The translations under genes and the position numbers were made by a program. From contig NZ_JABJWH010000036.1 of the NCBI RefSeq assembly GCF_015265435.1, positions 248,001-312,000 of the forward strand: a DNA stretch of 64,000 nucleotides. Reading direction: 5' to 3'. Within the stretch, counting starts at the first letter, position 1. The number at the start of each line of letters is the position of its first letter. This document shows, piece by piece, positions 8,692-17,367 of the stretch. The stretch is from Alloalcanivorax profundimaris. Lineage in GTDB: Bacteria; Pseudomonadota; Gammaproteobacteria; Pseudomonadales; Alcanivoracaceae. Below the pieces are notes generated by a model. It made no database searches. It was not told the DNA's origin and was given only the letters and a program-made list of their open reading frames with translations.

Positions 8692-8710
8692 CTTCGAATT
8701 CCTTAAATCA

Positions 8711-8804
8711 GTTGCAAGTTACAAGTTGAAAGTTGAAGCGCGGAGTAAGCCTTACCGACGGCAAGGCCGTGCCCGCGCTTGTAACTTGCAACTTTTAACT
8801 TGCC
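8711..8804. repeat. AAGTT-type intergenic repeat, copy 1
   Basis: Perfect 15-bp inverted repeat, GTTGCAAGTTACAAG (8711-8725) and its complement (8778-8792), around a GC-rich centre. It shares AGTTGAAAGTTGAA and CAACTTTTAACTTGCC (8789-8804) exactly with a second copy at 37650-37806. It separates arsH from arsB. Confidence 0.7.
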
Positions 8805-8805
8805 G

Positions 8806-9825
8806 CTATTCCTCGAACCAATGTCGGGTGCGATTGATGATGGCCACCAGCGACAGCATCACCGGCACCTCCACCAGCACGCCCACCACCGTGGCCAGGG
8901 CGGCGCCGGAGGACAGGCCGAACAGGCTGATGGCCACGGCCACCGCCAGCTCGAAGAAGTTGGAGGTGCCGATCAGGCAGGCCGGGCCGGCGATACGATG
9001 GGGCAGGCGCAGCCAGCGGGCGGCGAGGAAAGCGATCAGGAAGATGCCGTAGGTCTGGATCAGCAGCGGCACGGCGATCAGCACGATGGCCTGGGGTTTG
9101 GCGAGAATGGTTTCCGCCTGGAAGCCGAACAGCAGCACCACGGTGGCCAGCAGGCCCAGCACGCTGACCGGCTTGAGCCGGTGCACGAAATCGTCCACCG
9201 CCTGGTCGCCGCCGCGGACGCTCAGAAGGCGCCGGGTGATCACGCCGGCCGCCAGCGGCAGCAGCACATACAGCACGGTGGACAGCACCAGGGTGTCCCA
9301 GGGCACGGTAATGTCGCTGACCCCCAGCAACAGGGCGGCGATGGGGGCGAAGGCGAACACCATGATGATGTCGTTCACCGACACCTGCACCAGGGTGTAA
9401 TTGGCGTCACCCCGGGTCAGCTGGCTCCACACGAACACCATGGCGGTGCAGGGCGCCACACCCAGCAGGATCATGCCGGCGATGTATTCGCTGGCGGTGG
9501 CCGGGTCCACCAGGTCGGCGAACAGCACCTTGAAGAACAGCCAGCCCAGGGCGGCCATGGTGAACGGCTTGATCAGCCAGTTCACCACCAGGGTCAGCAG
9601 CAGCCCCTTGGGTTTGTCGCCCACGTGCTTCATGGCGGCGAAGTCGATCTGGATCATCATCGGGTAGATCATCACCCAGATGAACACCGCCACCGCCAGG
9701 TTCACATGGGCCACCTCGAAGGCCGCCACCGCCTGGAAAAGCCCGGGCACCGCCAGCCCCAGGGCGACACCGGCGGCGATCGCCAGCGCCACCCAGACAC
9801 TCAGGAAACGCTCGAAGAACGGCAT
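8806..9825 (-). CDS. arsB: ACR3 family arsenite efflux transporter
   Basis: Inner-membrane arsenite exporter of the ACR3 (bile/arsenite/riboflavin) family with 339 residues and about ten hydrophobic helices. Family blocks seen include PMMIQIDF near residue 50, [19 protein letters not shown] with the essential conserved cysteine, [13 protein letters not shown], and [20 protein letters not shown]. The frame stays open upstream through arsC, but [11 protein letters not shown] at 9825 is the natural N-terminus. Its ATG overlaps the arsC stop codon by one base (TGATG), indicating translational coupling. It exports the arsenite made by ArsC. The symbol arsB follows common annotation; the protein is ACR3, not the unrelated ArsB family. 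Confidence 0.95.
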   Translation of the reverse strand: MPFFERFLSVWVALAIAAGVALGLAVPGLFQAVAAFEVAHVNLAVAVFIWVMIYPMMIQIDFAAMKHVGDKPKGLLLTLVVNWLIKPFTMAALGWLFFKVLFADLVDPATASEYIAGMILLGVAPCTAMVFVWSQLTRGDANYTLVQVSVNDIIMVFAFAPIAALLLGVSDITVPWDTLVLSTVLYVLLPLAAGVITRRLLSVRGGDQAVDDFVHRLKPVSVLGLLATVVLLFGFQAETILAKPQAIVLIAVPLLIQTYGIFLIAFLAARWLRLPHRIAGPACLIGTSNFFELAVAVAISLFGLSSGAALATVVGVLVEVPVMLSLVAIINRTRHWFEE

Positions 9826-10319
9826 CAGTGCTCGCCCGCTTCCCGGTGGATTTTTTGCAGGGAGGCGGTGAGCCCCGGCGGGGCCATGGATTCCAGGTCC
9901 AGCGCCACCAGCTTCTCCAGCCGGCCGCGCAGTCGCTGGTAGGTGGCTTCGAACGCCGCCTCGATGGCCGGGTCGTCGCCTTCGGCGGCGGCCGGATCGG
10001 GGATGCCCCAGTGCACCTTGGCGGATTCGGCCAGCCACACCGGGCAGGCTTCCCCGGCGGCGGCGTCGCACACCGTGATGACCACGTCGAACCATTCGTC
10101 GTCCAGGTCATCCATGGACTTGGACACCGGCTGGCCCACCGGCACCCCGTGGCGCTCCAGCACCGCCAGGGCCCGGGGATGAACCCGGCCGGAGGGGTGG
10201 CTGCCGGCACTGCGCGCGATCAGGCGCCCCTCGCCCAGGTGGTTGGCCAGGGCCTCGCCGAGGATCGAGCGGCAGGAGTTGGCGGTGCACAGGAACAGTA
10301 TTTTCAGCGGCGCTTTCAT
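9825..10319 (-). CDS. arsC: Arsenate reductase, thioredoxin-coupled (LMW phosphatase fold)
   Basis: Cytosolic enzyme of 164 residues that reduces arsenate to arsenite. The phosphatase-like P-loop CTANSCRS (CX5R) starts near residue 10. The second and third redox cysteines, which relay the disulphide to thioredoxin, lie in [14 protein letters not shown] (about 81-94). WGIPDPA is the usual acid loop. AAGAGG precedes the ATG at 10319 at a spacing of 9, while an ATG at 10328 touches it, so 10319 is chosen. It overlaps arsB by one base. Upstream, a 267-bp MITE-like element separates it from arsR, although its ribosome-binding site is untouched. Confidence 0.95.
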   Translation of the reverse strand: MKAPLKILFLCTANSCRSILGEALANHLGEGRLIARSAGSHPSGRVHPRALAVLERHGVPVGQPVSKSMDDLDDEWFDVVITVCDAAAGEACPVWLAESAKVHWGIPDPAAAEGDDPAIEAAFEATYQRLRGRLEKLVALDLESMAPPGLTASLQKIHREAGEH

Positions 10320-10333
10320 GTCGATCATCCTCT

Positions 10334-10604
10334 TAGGGCCTGTCCACACTACTTGCATCGCGCCTGCTGGGTGTCATTTTGGACCTCCAGCTAGGCGGAG
10401 GGAGCGCCGTTTGGTCATTCCAAATAAGCGACCGACAACGACGCTGGAGGCCAAAAGGGCGCCAGCCCTTCGGGTTGCGGCTATAAATCCACCCCTCCGC
10501 GTTACTCGTCGTTCATTTGGAGCTACCAAACTTCTCTCCTCGTGCCTTGATGGGTGGATTTATAGCCGCAACAGGTGCGGTGCAAGTAGTGTGAACAGGC
10601 CCTA
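10334..10604. mobile_element. MITE-like element with 22-bp terminal inverted repeats and TA duplication
   Basis: A 267-bp body (10336-10602) is bounded by inverted ends, 10336-10357 and 10581-10602, that begin GGGCCTGTCCACACT and differ at a single base. A TA dinucleotide flanks both sides (10334-10335 and 10603-10604), as left by IS630/Tc1-mariner-type insertion. Inside is a second perfect 20-bp inverted repeat (10475-10494 and 10552-10571) and further paired segments (10410-10426 with 10515-10531), so the whole can fold back. No coding potential is seen. It lies between arsC and arsR, in the arsR stop codon. Confidence 0.8.
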
Positions 10605-10943
10605 GCAACATTGTCCTTGCAGCGGTTGCAGCCCGAGCTGCTCCCGCGCTTCATTCACAAGGGTTTCGATGGTAGTGAGCGCCCACTCAGGCAGGGCGTC
10701 GTTGACACGGTAATGCATCCAGGTGGCCTGCCGCCGGGCCACCACCAGGCCGCACTGGCGCAGCTGCGCCAGGTGGCGGGAAATGGTGGATTGCGGCGCG
10801 TCCAGGGCGGCCACCAGGTCACACACGCAGACCTCCCGGTCCACGCCCATCAGGCAGAGCAGACTCAGGCGCGACTCATCACCGAGGCATTTGCAGAGCC
10901 CGGCGACGGAGAGCGGAGTAGGGGCGGCTTGAACGGCGTGCAT
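10602..10943 (-). CDS. arsR: Arsenic-responsive repressor ArsR
   Basis: Winged-helix repressor of 113 residues that releases DNA on binding As(III). The metal-site helix carries CVCDLV, the classic type-I ArsR cysteine pair, followed by the recognition region QSTISRHLAQLRQCGLV. ATG at 10943 is preferred because AGGA lies 6 nt upstream; ATG at 10949 is too close. It heads the ars operon, and an inverted repeat upstream (10961-10982) is a candidate operator. Its TAG stop is formed by the TA target duplication plus the first G of the inserted element. Without the insertion the frame would read TAA directly into the arsC ribosome-binding site. Confidence 0.94.
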   Translation of the reverse strand: MHAVQAAPTPLSVAGLCKCLGDESRLSLLCLMGVDREVCVCDLVAALDAPQSTISRHLAQLRQCGLVVARRQATWMHYRVNDALPEWALTTIETLVNEAREQLGLQPLQGQCC

Positions 10944-10960
10944 GTGCATTCCTATATTCG

Positions 10961-10982
10961 TATATCCGGATTTATGGATATA
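10961..10982 (-). promoter_or_regulatory. Candidate ArsR operator and promoter region
   Basis: TATATCC (10961-10967), 8 bp, then GGATATA (10976-10982) form a perfect 7-bp inverted repeat just upstream of arsR. A minus-strand TTGTCT lies directly before it, so the repeat would fall between the -35 and -10 positions. AT-rich palindromes in this position are typical ArsR sites. Confidence 0.6.
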
Positions 10983-10988
10983 TTAGAC

Positions 10989-11018
10989 AAAAAAAGGCCC
11001 GGCGCAAGGCCGGGCCCA
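10989..11018 (-). terminator. Intrinsic terminator after phoU
   Basis: Read on the minus strand, GGCCCGGC pairs with GCCGGGCC across a 5-nt loop (stem 10996-11016) and is followed by seven T. It ends the pstSCAB-phoU transcript before the arsR promoter. Confidence 0.9.
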
Positions 11019-11060
11019 TGAAGTTTTTATGGCAGAAAACAGGTCAATGGTACGGACCAA

Positions 11061-11777
11061 TCAGGTCTTTTTCACCTCTTTCTCCATCTCGTCGACGGAG
11101 ATGTGGCGCACGTCGGTGCCCTTGACCAGGAAGATCACCTGCTCGCCGATGTTGCGGGCGTGGTCGCCGATGCGCTCCAGGGCGCGCAGCGACCAGATAA
11201 TGTTGAGCACCCGGGAGATGGCGCGCGGGTCTTCCATCATGAAGGTGACCAGGGCGCGCATGGCGGAGCGGTATTCCAGATCCACCTCGGAGTCCTCGGC
11301 GGCCACTTCCACCGCCTTGTCGGCGTCGAAGCGGGCAAAGGCGTCCAGGGTGTCGCGCAGCATGTTGCGCACGTGGTTGCCGATGTGGCGCACCTCCACG
11401 TAGCCGCGCGGGGACTCGCCTTCCTCGGCGAGCTGCAGGGCCATGGCGGCGATCTTGGCGGATTCATCGCCGATGCGCTCCAGATCCGACACCGCCTTGG
11501 AAACGGCGATGATCAGGCGCAGATCCGAGGCCGCCGGGTGGCGCAGGGCCAGCACCCGGGCGCATTCCTCGTCGATCTGGATTTCCTGCTGGTCGACCCG
11601 TTCCTCGGTGTGCAGCACCTTCTCGGCGAGGCCGGAATCCGCGCGCAGCAACGCCTCCAGGGCGTCCACCACCTGCTTTTCCACGAGGCCGCCCATTTCC
11701 ATGAGGTGGTTGCGAATCGACTCCAGCGCTTCATTGAACTGCGAGGAGCTGTGCTGACCAAAATGCATGCGATCCAT
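11061..11777 (-). CDS. phoU: Phosphate signalling complex protein PhoU
   Basis: Cytosolic helical protein of 238 residues that connects PstB to PhoR and represses the Pho regulon when phosphate is plentiful. It shows the two PhoU repeats with metal-binding acidic/His motifs: EERVDQQEIQIDEECARVLALRHP in the first, with D-L-RxI following, and EDSEVDLEYRSAMRAL in the second. The N-terminal HFGQHSSSQFNEALESI closely resembles E. coli PhoU. An alternative start is M4. It is the last gene of the pst operon, 25 bp after pstB, and is followed by a strong terminator. Confidence 0.97.
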   Translation of the reverse strand: MDRMHFGQHSSSQFNEALESIRNHLMEMGGLVEKQVVDALEALLRADSGLAEKVLHTEERVDQQEIQIDEECARVLALRHPAASDLRLIIAVSKAVSDLERIGDESAKIAAMALQLAEEGESPRGYVEVRHIGNHVRNMLRDTLDAFARFDADKAVEVAAEDSEVDLEYRSAMRALVTFMMEDPRAISRVLNIIWSLRALERIGDHARNIGEQVIFLVKGTDVRHISVDEMEKEVKKT

Positions 11778-11802
11778 GTTTGTTCTCCTGGGAACCGCGG
11801 TG

Positions 11803-12630
11803 TTAGCCGAAGCGGCCGGTGATATAAGCTTCGGTGAGTTCGTGTTCCGGGTTGGTGAAGACGGTTTCCGTGTCGTTCACTTCCACCAGCTCGCCGAGAT
11901 GGAAGTAGGCGGTGCGATGGGAAACCCGGGCCGCCTGCTGCATGGAGTGGGTGACGATGGCGATGGTGTAGGACTCGGTGAGCTCGTCGATCAGCTCCTC
12001 GATCTTGGCCGTGGCGATGGGGTCCAGGGCCGAGCAGGGCTCGTCCATGAGAATCACCTCCGGGCTCACGGCGATGGCGCGGGCGATGCACAGACGCTGC
12101 TGCTGGCCGCCGGACAGGCCGGTGCCGGGGCGATCGAGACGGTCCTTCACCTCTTCCCACAGGCCCGCCTTGCGCAGGCTGCTTTCGACGATCTCGTCCA
12201 GGTCGTACTTGCGCTTGGCGAGGCCGTGCAGACGCGGGCCATAGGCGATGTTGTCGTAGATCGACTTGGGGAACGGGTTCGGCTTCTGGAACACCATGCC
12301 CACCTTGGCGCGCAGCAGCACCACGTCCAGCGAGGGATCGTAGATGTCGTCGCCGTCCAGCGTTACCTTGCCCTCGATGCGGCAGTTCTCGATGGTATCG
12401 TTCATGCGGTTGAGCGTGCGCAGGAAGGTGGACTTGCCGCAGCCGGAGGGACCGATGAAGGCGATCACCTCGTTTTCCATGATGTCCAGATCGATGCCCT
12501 TGATGGCTTCGTTGTCACCATAGAACACCTTCACGTCCCGGGCGCTCATCTTGGCGGTCTGCGACGCCGGCCGTTGTGATTGCCGCTCTTCGTCGCGCCG
12601 AACCATTACATCCGGATCAACCATCTTCAT
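11803..12630 (-). CDS. pstB: Phosphate ABC transporter ATP-binding protein PstB
   Basis: Cytosolic ATPase of the high-affinity phosphate importer. The 275 residues contain Walker [10 protein letters not shown], the Q-loop VFQKPNPFP, the signature LSGGQQQR, Walker [14 protein letters not shown] and the H-loop VTHSM, plus the PstB-specific [12 protein letters not shown] at 12630 follows AAGGTGG at 5 nt and is preferred to the GTG at 12639. The N-terminus is about 15-20 residues longer than that of E. coli PstB. The start region overlaps the pstA stop, giving coupling within the operon. Confidence 0.96.
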   Translation of the reverse strand: MKMVDPDVMVRRDEERQSQRPASQTAKMSARDVKVFYGDNEAIKGIDLDIMENEVIAFIGPSGCGKSTFLRTLNRMNDTIENCRIEGKVTLDGDDIYDPSLDVVLLRAKVGMVFQKPNPFPKSIYDNIAYGPRLHGLAKRKYDLDEIVESSLRKAGLWEEVKDRLDRPGTGLSGGQQQRLCIARAIAVSPEVILMDEPCSALDPIATAKIEELIDELTESYTIAIVTHSMQQAARVSHRTAYFHLGELVEVNDTETVFTNPEHELTEAYITGRFG

Positions 12631-12632
12631 TG

Positions 12633-13994
12633 TCACCACCTTGTCTCGAATTTCTTGCGCAGCCAGATGGCGAGCGCGTTGAGGGTGATCATCATGAGCA
12701 CCAGCACGATGATCGCCGCCGAGGTGCGCGCCTCGAAGAAATTGCGCATTTCGTTACCCTGCCAGAGATAAATCTGGACCGGCAGGGCCGTGGATTGTTC
12801 AAACGGGGTGGCCGGAATGTTGGCCACGAAGGCATTCATGCCGATCAGCAGCAGCGGCGCGGTTTCGCCCAGGGCCTGGGCGACGCCGATGATGGAGCCG
12901 GTGAGAATGCCGGGAATCGCCAGCGGCAGCACCTGCTGAAACACGGTCTGCACCCGGGAGGCGCCCAGCGCCAGCGCCGCCTGGCGGATCGACGGCGGCA
13001 CCGCCTTGAGCGCCGAGCGGGTGGTGATGATCACCGTGGGCAGGGTCATCAGGCTGAGCACCAGGCCGCCCACCAGGGGCGCCGACAACGGCAGCCGCAG
13101 ATAATTGATGAAGATCGAGGCGCCCAGCAGGCCGAACACGATGGACGGCACCGCCGCCAGATTGTTGATGTTCACCTCGATCAGATCCACGAACTTGTTC
13201 TGCGGCGCGAACTCCTCCAGATAGATGGCGCTGGCCACGCCCACCGGCACCGCCAGGCAGATCACCACCATCATCATGAACAGCGAACCCATGAAGGCGC
13301 CGGCCAGACCGGCCGAGGCCGGCGAGCTGCGCGAATCCGAGTTGGTGAACAGCACGGTGTTGAAGGACACGTTGAGAATGCCCTCGTCGTGCAGCTGGTC
13401 GGCGATGCGGCGCACCTCCGGGCTCAGCTGCAGCCGCTCGTCCGGCAGGCTGCGGTCGATGTTGCCCCGCACCCAGACATCCACCTCGGCGTCGGCGAGC
13501 AGCTCGATGGAGCGGATCTGGCCGATCAGCGAGGGCTCCTCGGCGACCATGTCGCGGAGCCGGTATTTCTCACCATTGGTGAACAGCTTGCGCAGGGAAC
13601 GCCGGTGCTCCTCCAGTTCGGGCTTGGCGTCGATCAGCGCGTTTTGCAGCACCTCGTTCCAGTTGGCCATGGTGAGCTTGGTGCGCCAGGACTGCTGGCG
13701 CTGCTCGAAGTCCCGGGGCGATTCGTCCTGGCGCTGCTCCGGCGGCGGGCCCACGTCCAGAATCTGCGGGTCGAAGTAAACGTCCAGGGTGATGGAGGAC
13801 TGCCAGAAGGCCGGCAGCCCCCGGGAGAAGATGCTGACGAACAGCACCGCCACGAAGGCCAGCCCGATCAGCACCGCCGCCAGACCGAACATCTTGAAGC
13901 GTTTTTCCTTGGCGTGACGGCGCCGCAGGCTGTTCGCCACCCGGCTCTGAATCTGATCGCGCTTGTCCGCCGCCGAATCCATCGTGCTGCTCAT
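12633..13994 (-). CDS. pstA: Phosphate ABC transporter permease PstA
   Basis: Inner-membrane permease of 453 residues. The C-terminal half is a standard PstA domain with about six helices, [17 protein letters not shown] and the cytoplasmic EAA-type coupling loop around [23 protein letters not shown]. Between the first helix (about 36-58) and the core lies a charged extracytoplasmic region of roughly 150 residues, rich in Gln, Glu and Arg. This makes it the long PstA form found in many marine gammaproteobacteria, compared with 296 residues in E. coli. It overlaps the pstC stop by one base and pairs with PstC. Confidence 0.95.
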   Translation of the reverse strand: MSSTMDSAADKRDQIQSRVANSLRRRHAKEKRFKMFGLAAVLIGLAFVAVLFVSIFSRGLPAFWQSSITLDVYFDPQILDVGPPPEQRQDESPRDFEQRQQSWRTKLTMANWNEVLQNALIDAKPELEEHRRSLRKLFTNGEKYRLRDMVAEEPSLIGQIRSIELLADAEVDVWVRGNIDRSLPDERLQLSPEVRRIADQLHDEGILNVSFNTVLFTNSDSRSSPASAGLAGAFMGSLFMMMVVICLAVPVGVASAIYLEEFAPQNKFVDLIEVNINNLAAVPSIVFGLLGASIFINYLRLPLSAPLVGGLVLSLMTLPTVIITTRSALKAVPPSIRQAALALGASRVQTVFQQVLPLAIPGILTGSIIGVAQALGETAPLLLIGMNAFVANIPATPFEQSTALPVQIYLWQGNEMRNFFEARTSAAIIVLVLMMITLNALAIWLRKKFETRW

Positions 13995-15370
13995 CAGTCG
14001 TATTGCTCCCGGTATTTACGGACGATGTACAGAGCCACCACGTTCAGGCCCAGCGTGATCACGAACAGGGTCAGACCCAGCGCGAACGCCACCAGGGACT
14101 GCGGGCTGGCGAAGTCGGTGTCGCCGGTGAGCTGGTTGACGATGGTCACCGTCACCGTGGAGACCGCCTCGAACGGGTTGGCGTGCAGAATCGGGCTGTT
14201 GCCGGCGGCCAGCACCACGATCATGGTTTCGCCGATGGCGCGGCTGGCGGCCAGCAGAAAGGCACCGACGATGCCCGGCAGGGCCGCCGGCAAAACCACC
14301 TGGCGGATGGTTTCCGACTTGGTGGCGCCCAGGCCCAGGGAGCCGTCGCGCAGCGACTGCGGCACCTGGGTGATGATGTCGTCGGACAGCGACGACACGA
14401 ACGGGATGATCATCACGCCCATCACGAACCCGGCGGTGAGGGCGCTGGTGGATCGGACCTGGATGCCCACCAGGTCACCCAGATCGGAAAAGAACGGGCC
14501 CACCACCATGAGCGCGAACACGCCGTAGACGATGGTGGGAATGCCGGCCAGCACCTCGATCACCGGTTTGGCGAACGAGCGCAACCAGCCGGGCGCGTAT
14601 TCGGACATGAAGATGGCGGTCATCAAGCCCAGGGGCACCGCCACCAGCAACGCGATGAAGCTCACCATCAGGGTGCCCCAGAGCAGGGGCAACAGGCCGA
14701 AATCGCCGTAGGAACTGCCGCCGGTGGTGCTGAAGCGGGGGTTCCAGGTGGTGCCGAAGAAAAATTCCGTGGGCGGCACGAACGAGAAGAAGCGCATCGC
14801 TTCGCCGAACATGGAGAACACGATGCCCACGGTGGTCAGGATCGCCACGCCGGAACACAGCAACAGGCCGACGTTGACCACCTTTTCCACATGGTTGCGG
14901 GCGCGCATGTCGGCGCGGATCCGGCCACGGGCCAGGAACAGCCCGGCCAGGGCCAGGGACGCCATCACCGCGATCTTGGCCAGTTCGCCGATGGAGCGCA
15001 GCCGCGACAGGGTTTCCGCCGCCGCCACTTCGTAGGCGGCCGGCTCGCCGGCGACACCGTAGCCGCTGGCGATATCATTCAGACGGCGCATCAGGACATC
15101 CGCCTGCTGCGACGTGAGGTCCGCCATTTCCGGCGGCAGTTGGTTGAGCACCACGGAACGGATCACCGAGGGCTCCAGGAGCGTCCAGAGCACGAACACC
15201 AGCAGCGCCGGCAGACCACACCACAGCGCCACCAGCCATCCATAGTAGCCGGGGCGGGAGTTCATGCGCCCGGCGGTGTTGCGAGCGATCGCGCGGCTCC
15301 GCGTCAGACCCAGTTGATAGGCCACGCCCATCAGGATCAGGAGCAGTACGATCAGCGTCATGTTATCCAT
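13994..15370 (-). CDS. pstC: Phosphate ABC transporter permease PstC
   Basis: Inner-membrane permease partner of PstA, 458 residues. Two N-terminal helices and an inserted region (about 75-130) precede the permease core. The core carries VIEVLAGIPTIVYGVFAL and the coupling loop LGLGATKSETIRQVVLPAALPG. As with PstA, it is longer than the E. coli protein (319 residues), matching the extended PstC/PstA pairs of marine bacteria. The ATG at 15370 follows GGAGT. It lies 102 bp after pstS, with a hairpin in between that may lower expression of the permease genes relative to the binding protein. Confidence 0.96.
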   Translation of the reverse strand: MDNMTLIVLLLILMGVAYQLGLTRSRAIARNTAGRMNSRPGYYGWLVALWCGLPALLVFVLWTLLEPSVIRSVVLNQLPPEMADLTSQQADVLMRRLNDIASGYGVAGEPAAYEVAAAETLSRLRSIGELAKIAVMASLALAGLFLARGRIRADMRARNHVEKVVNVGLLLCSGVAILTTVGIVFSMFGEAMRFFSFVPPTEFFFGTTWNPRFSTTGGSSYGDFGLLPLLWGTLMVSFIALLVAVPLGLMTAIFMSEYAPGWLRSFAKPVIEVLAGIPTIVYGVFALMVVGPFFSDLGDLVGIQVRSTSALTAGFVMGVMIIPFVSSLSDDIITQVPQSLRDGSLGLGATKSETIRQVVLPAALPGIVGAFLLAASRAIGETMIVVLAAGNSPILHANPFEAVSTVTVTIVNQLTGDTDFASPQSLVAFALGLTLFVITLGLNVVALYIVRKYREQYD

Positions 15371-15417
15371 CGTGACTCCAGTAACCCGTGTTCCGGTGCT
15401 TCAACCCAGGTAAACAA

Positions 15418-15450
15418 CGGCCCCCGCTAGCGTTTCGCCGACGGGGGCCG
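15418..15450 (-). terminator. Hairpin between pstS and pstC (partial terminator or mRNA stabiliser)
   Basis: Perfect 9-bp stem, CGGCCCCCG (15418-15426) and CGGGGGCCG (15442-15450), with a 15-nt loop. It is followed on the minus strand by a weak T-rich tail (TTGTTTACC). Such hairpins after binding-protein genes commonly keep the first gene more abundant. Confidence 0.6.
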
Positions 15451-15472
15451 TGGATCGGCATGGGCGCCTATC

Positions 15473-16471
15473 TTACTTGCTTACGACCTTGCGGTCTTCG
15501 AATTGGGCGACCGCTTGCTCGCGCTCTTTGTCGTTGAGCGGGATCAGGCCGGCTTCTTCCAGCTGGCTGCCGAAGCCGGATACGTCTTCGCTCAGGAAGA
15601 ACTGCACGTATTCCTCGATGCCGGGGATGGAACCGATGTGCTCGCCCTTCACGTAGAAGAACAGCGGGCGGGAAACCGGGTACTCGCCGGAGCCGATGGT
15701 TTCCAGGGTCGGGGTGACGCCGTCGATGGTGGCCACTTTCAGGCGGTCACGGTTCTGCTCGTAGAAGCCCAGGCCGAATACGCCCACGGCGTCGGCTTGC
15801 GCTTGCAGGCGCGCCAGGGTCTCGGTGTAGTCACCGGAGATCTCGATCACGCGGCCGTCCTGACGGAACTGCAGGCAGGCTTCCTCGTCGTCCACCTGGC
15901 AGCCGTCCAGAACCACTTTCTCCTCGAATACTTCACGGGTGCCGTGGTTGGAGGCCGGGATCACCAGCACGATTTCCTGGTCGGGCAGGGATTTGTCGAT
16001 CTGGGACCATTTGGTGTACGGGTTGGACACCATTTTGCCGTCTTTCGGTACTTCGGCGGCGATCGCCTTGTACACGAACTCGGGCTTCAGCTTGAAGGAA
16101 CCCTTGCTGGCGTTGGAGGCGAACACGATGCCGTCGTAGCCGAAGCGTACTTCCAGGATCTGCTTCACGCCGGCGTTGGCGCAGCTTTCGATCTCGCTGG
16201 ATTTGATCGGACGGGACGCGTTGGCGATGTCGATGGTGTTTTCGCCGACGCCCTGGCAGAACTGGCGCAGGCCGCCGCTGGAGCCGCCGGAACCAACCAC
16301 CGGGGTTTCGAACTGGAAGGCGTTGCCGAACTGCTCGGCCACGATGCTGGCGTACGGCAGCACGGTGGAAGAACCGGCGATCTGGATGGTGTCACGGGCC
16401 ATGGCCGGAGAGGCGGCGGCGGTCATGGTAACGGCGGCAAAGGCCACACCAAGAGCTTTCTTGAAACGCAT
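15473..16471 (-). CDS. pstS: Phosphate-binding protein PstS
   Basis: Periplasmic phosphate receptor of the Pst importer, 332 residues. A Sec signal peptide covers about residues 1-25, with cleavage after PAMA. The mature start, DTIQIAGSSTVLPYA, and VVGSGGSSGGLRQFCQG form the phosphate-binding loops, and NASRPIKSSE and SNHGTREVFEEKVV are further family blocks. Two cysteine pairs are possible. The gene is first in pstSCAB-phoU and sits behind a near-perfect Pho box with a correctly spaced -10, so strong induction under phosphate limitation is expected. Confidence 0.97.
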   Translation of the reverse strand: MRFKKALGVAFAAVTMTAAASPAMARDTIQIAGSSTVLPYASIVAEQFGNAFQFETPVVGSGGSSGGLRQFCQGVGENTIDIANASRPIKSSEIESCANAGVKQILEVRFGYDGIVFASNASKGSFKLKPEFVYKAIAAEVPKDGKMVSNPYTKWSQIDKSLPDQEIVLVIPASNHGTREVFEEKVVLDGCQVDDEEACLQFRQDGRVIEISGDYTETLARLQAQADAVGVFGLGFYEQNRDRLKVATIDGVTPTLETIGSGEYPVSRPLFFYVKGEHIGSIPGIEEYVQFFLSEDVSGFGSQLEEAGLIPLNDKEREQAVAQFEDRKVVSK

Positions 16472-16657
16472 TTTGGAATCCTCGTCTGCATCTACGAATT
16501 GAGTGACATCACCTTCGATGCCATCCTTGCCCGGGCTCGCTGATCCGGTTCCCCCGACGACGCCCGGGCCAGGGGGTGTCGATTCTGGGCTGAGACCGTT
16601 GCAGCAATGTGACAGGCGTCTCGGTACCCGGCACAGGCTGTCCTCCAGTCGACCGGC

Positions 16658-16691
16658 AGTGTAGAACCCCCAAATGACAGCAATATGACAG
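16658..16691 (-). promoter_or_regulatory. Pho box and -10 of the pstSCAB-phoU promoter
   Basis: On the minus strand, CTGTCAT, ATTG, CTGTCAT (16691-16674) matches the PhoB box consensus exactly in both repeats. TACACT (16663-16658) follows 10 bp later, in the place of the -10 at PhoB-activated promoters. The leader to pstS is about 180 nt and shows no other gene. Confidence 0.93.
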
Positions 16692-16743
16692 CGCCCCGGC
16701 GCCCATTCCGGCGCCCGGAAAGCGCCGCCAGGGCCCGTGTTGG

Positions 16744-16772
16744 CTGACCCGGCGGCCCATCACCCGTATAAT
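16744..16772 (+). promoter_or_regulatory. Sigma70 promoter for the TRAP genes
   Basis: CTGACC (16744-16749), a 17-bp spacer and a perfect TATAAT (16767-16772) lie about 30 bp before the dctQ-like gene, divergent from the pstS promoter. No further motif is seen in the 16472-16803 interval. Confidence 0.65.
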
Positions 16773-16803
16773 CGCGCCGGACCCGGGACCCGGCGAGGCA
16801 ATT

Positions 16804-17367
16804 TTGACTTCACGACAACAACGCACCCTGATGCGCTGGCAGCGGCGGCTGACCGCCTTTACCTGCGGGGTAGGCCATTTCTGCGCCTGGTTCGCCATGG
16901 CCATGGTCCTGCTGATGGTACTGGTGGTGGTGCTGCGCTACGGCTTCGGCATCGGCAACATCGCGCTCCAGGAGAGCATCACCTACCTGCACGGCGCCCT
17001 GTTCATGCTCGGCGCGGCCTATACCCTGGCCCTGGACGAGCACGTCCGGGTGGACGTCTTCTACCAGCATTTCAGCCCGCGGCGGAAAGCCCTGGTGAAT
17101 CTGCTCGGCACCCTGTTGTTGTTGCTGCCGCTGTGCATCGCCATCTTCGGCCTGAGCTTCCAGTACGTGCTGCGCAGCTGGGCGGGCCTGGAGCGCTCCG
17201 ACAACGGCGGCCTGCCCCTGGTGTTCGTGCTCAAGAGCCTGCTGCTGGCGCTGCCCGCCCTGCTCACCATTCAGGCGGTGGCGGAGCTGATCCACAACGG
17301 CCTGACCCTGGCCGGCGCCCGGGCGCCGGATCCGGAGCTGGAGGATGAGGGGGACGCATGGAGTTGA
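16804..17367 (+). CDS. TRAP transporter small permease (DctQ type)
   Basis: Small inner-membrane subunit of a tripartite ATP-independent periplasmic transporter, 187 residues. Four hydrophobic helices and the family pattern LRYGFGIGNIALQESITYLHGALFMLGAAYTL are visible, along with DEHVRVDVFY. TTG at 16804 is the likely start because it lies about 30 bp after the predicted promoter; ATG at 16831 is an alternative. The gene overlaps the large permease by 10 bp. The matching substrate-binding protein lies downstream on the opposite strand. Confidence 0.9.
   Translation: MTSRQQRTLMRWQRRLTAFTCGVGHFCAWFAMAMVLLMVLVVVLRYGFGIGNIALQESITYLHGALFMLGAAYTLALDEHVRVDVFYQHFSPRRKALVNLLGTLLLLLPLCIAIFGLSFQYVLRSWAGLERSDNGGLPLVFVLKSLLLALPALLTIQAVAELIHNGLTLAGARAPDPELEDEGDAWS

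Noticed and set aside
9826-10095. Longer ACR3 protein starting inside arsC.
   Set aside because: The extra 90 residues are low-complexity and lie in another frame of arsC, whose own catalytic motifs are intact.
8806-10943. Pho box control of the ars operon.
   Set aside because: No CTGTCAT-type direct repeat occurs upstream of arsR or arsC; the only candidate operator is the ArsR-type palindrome.
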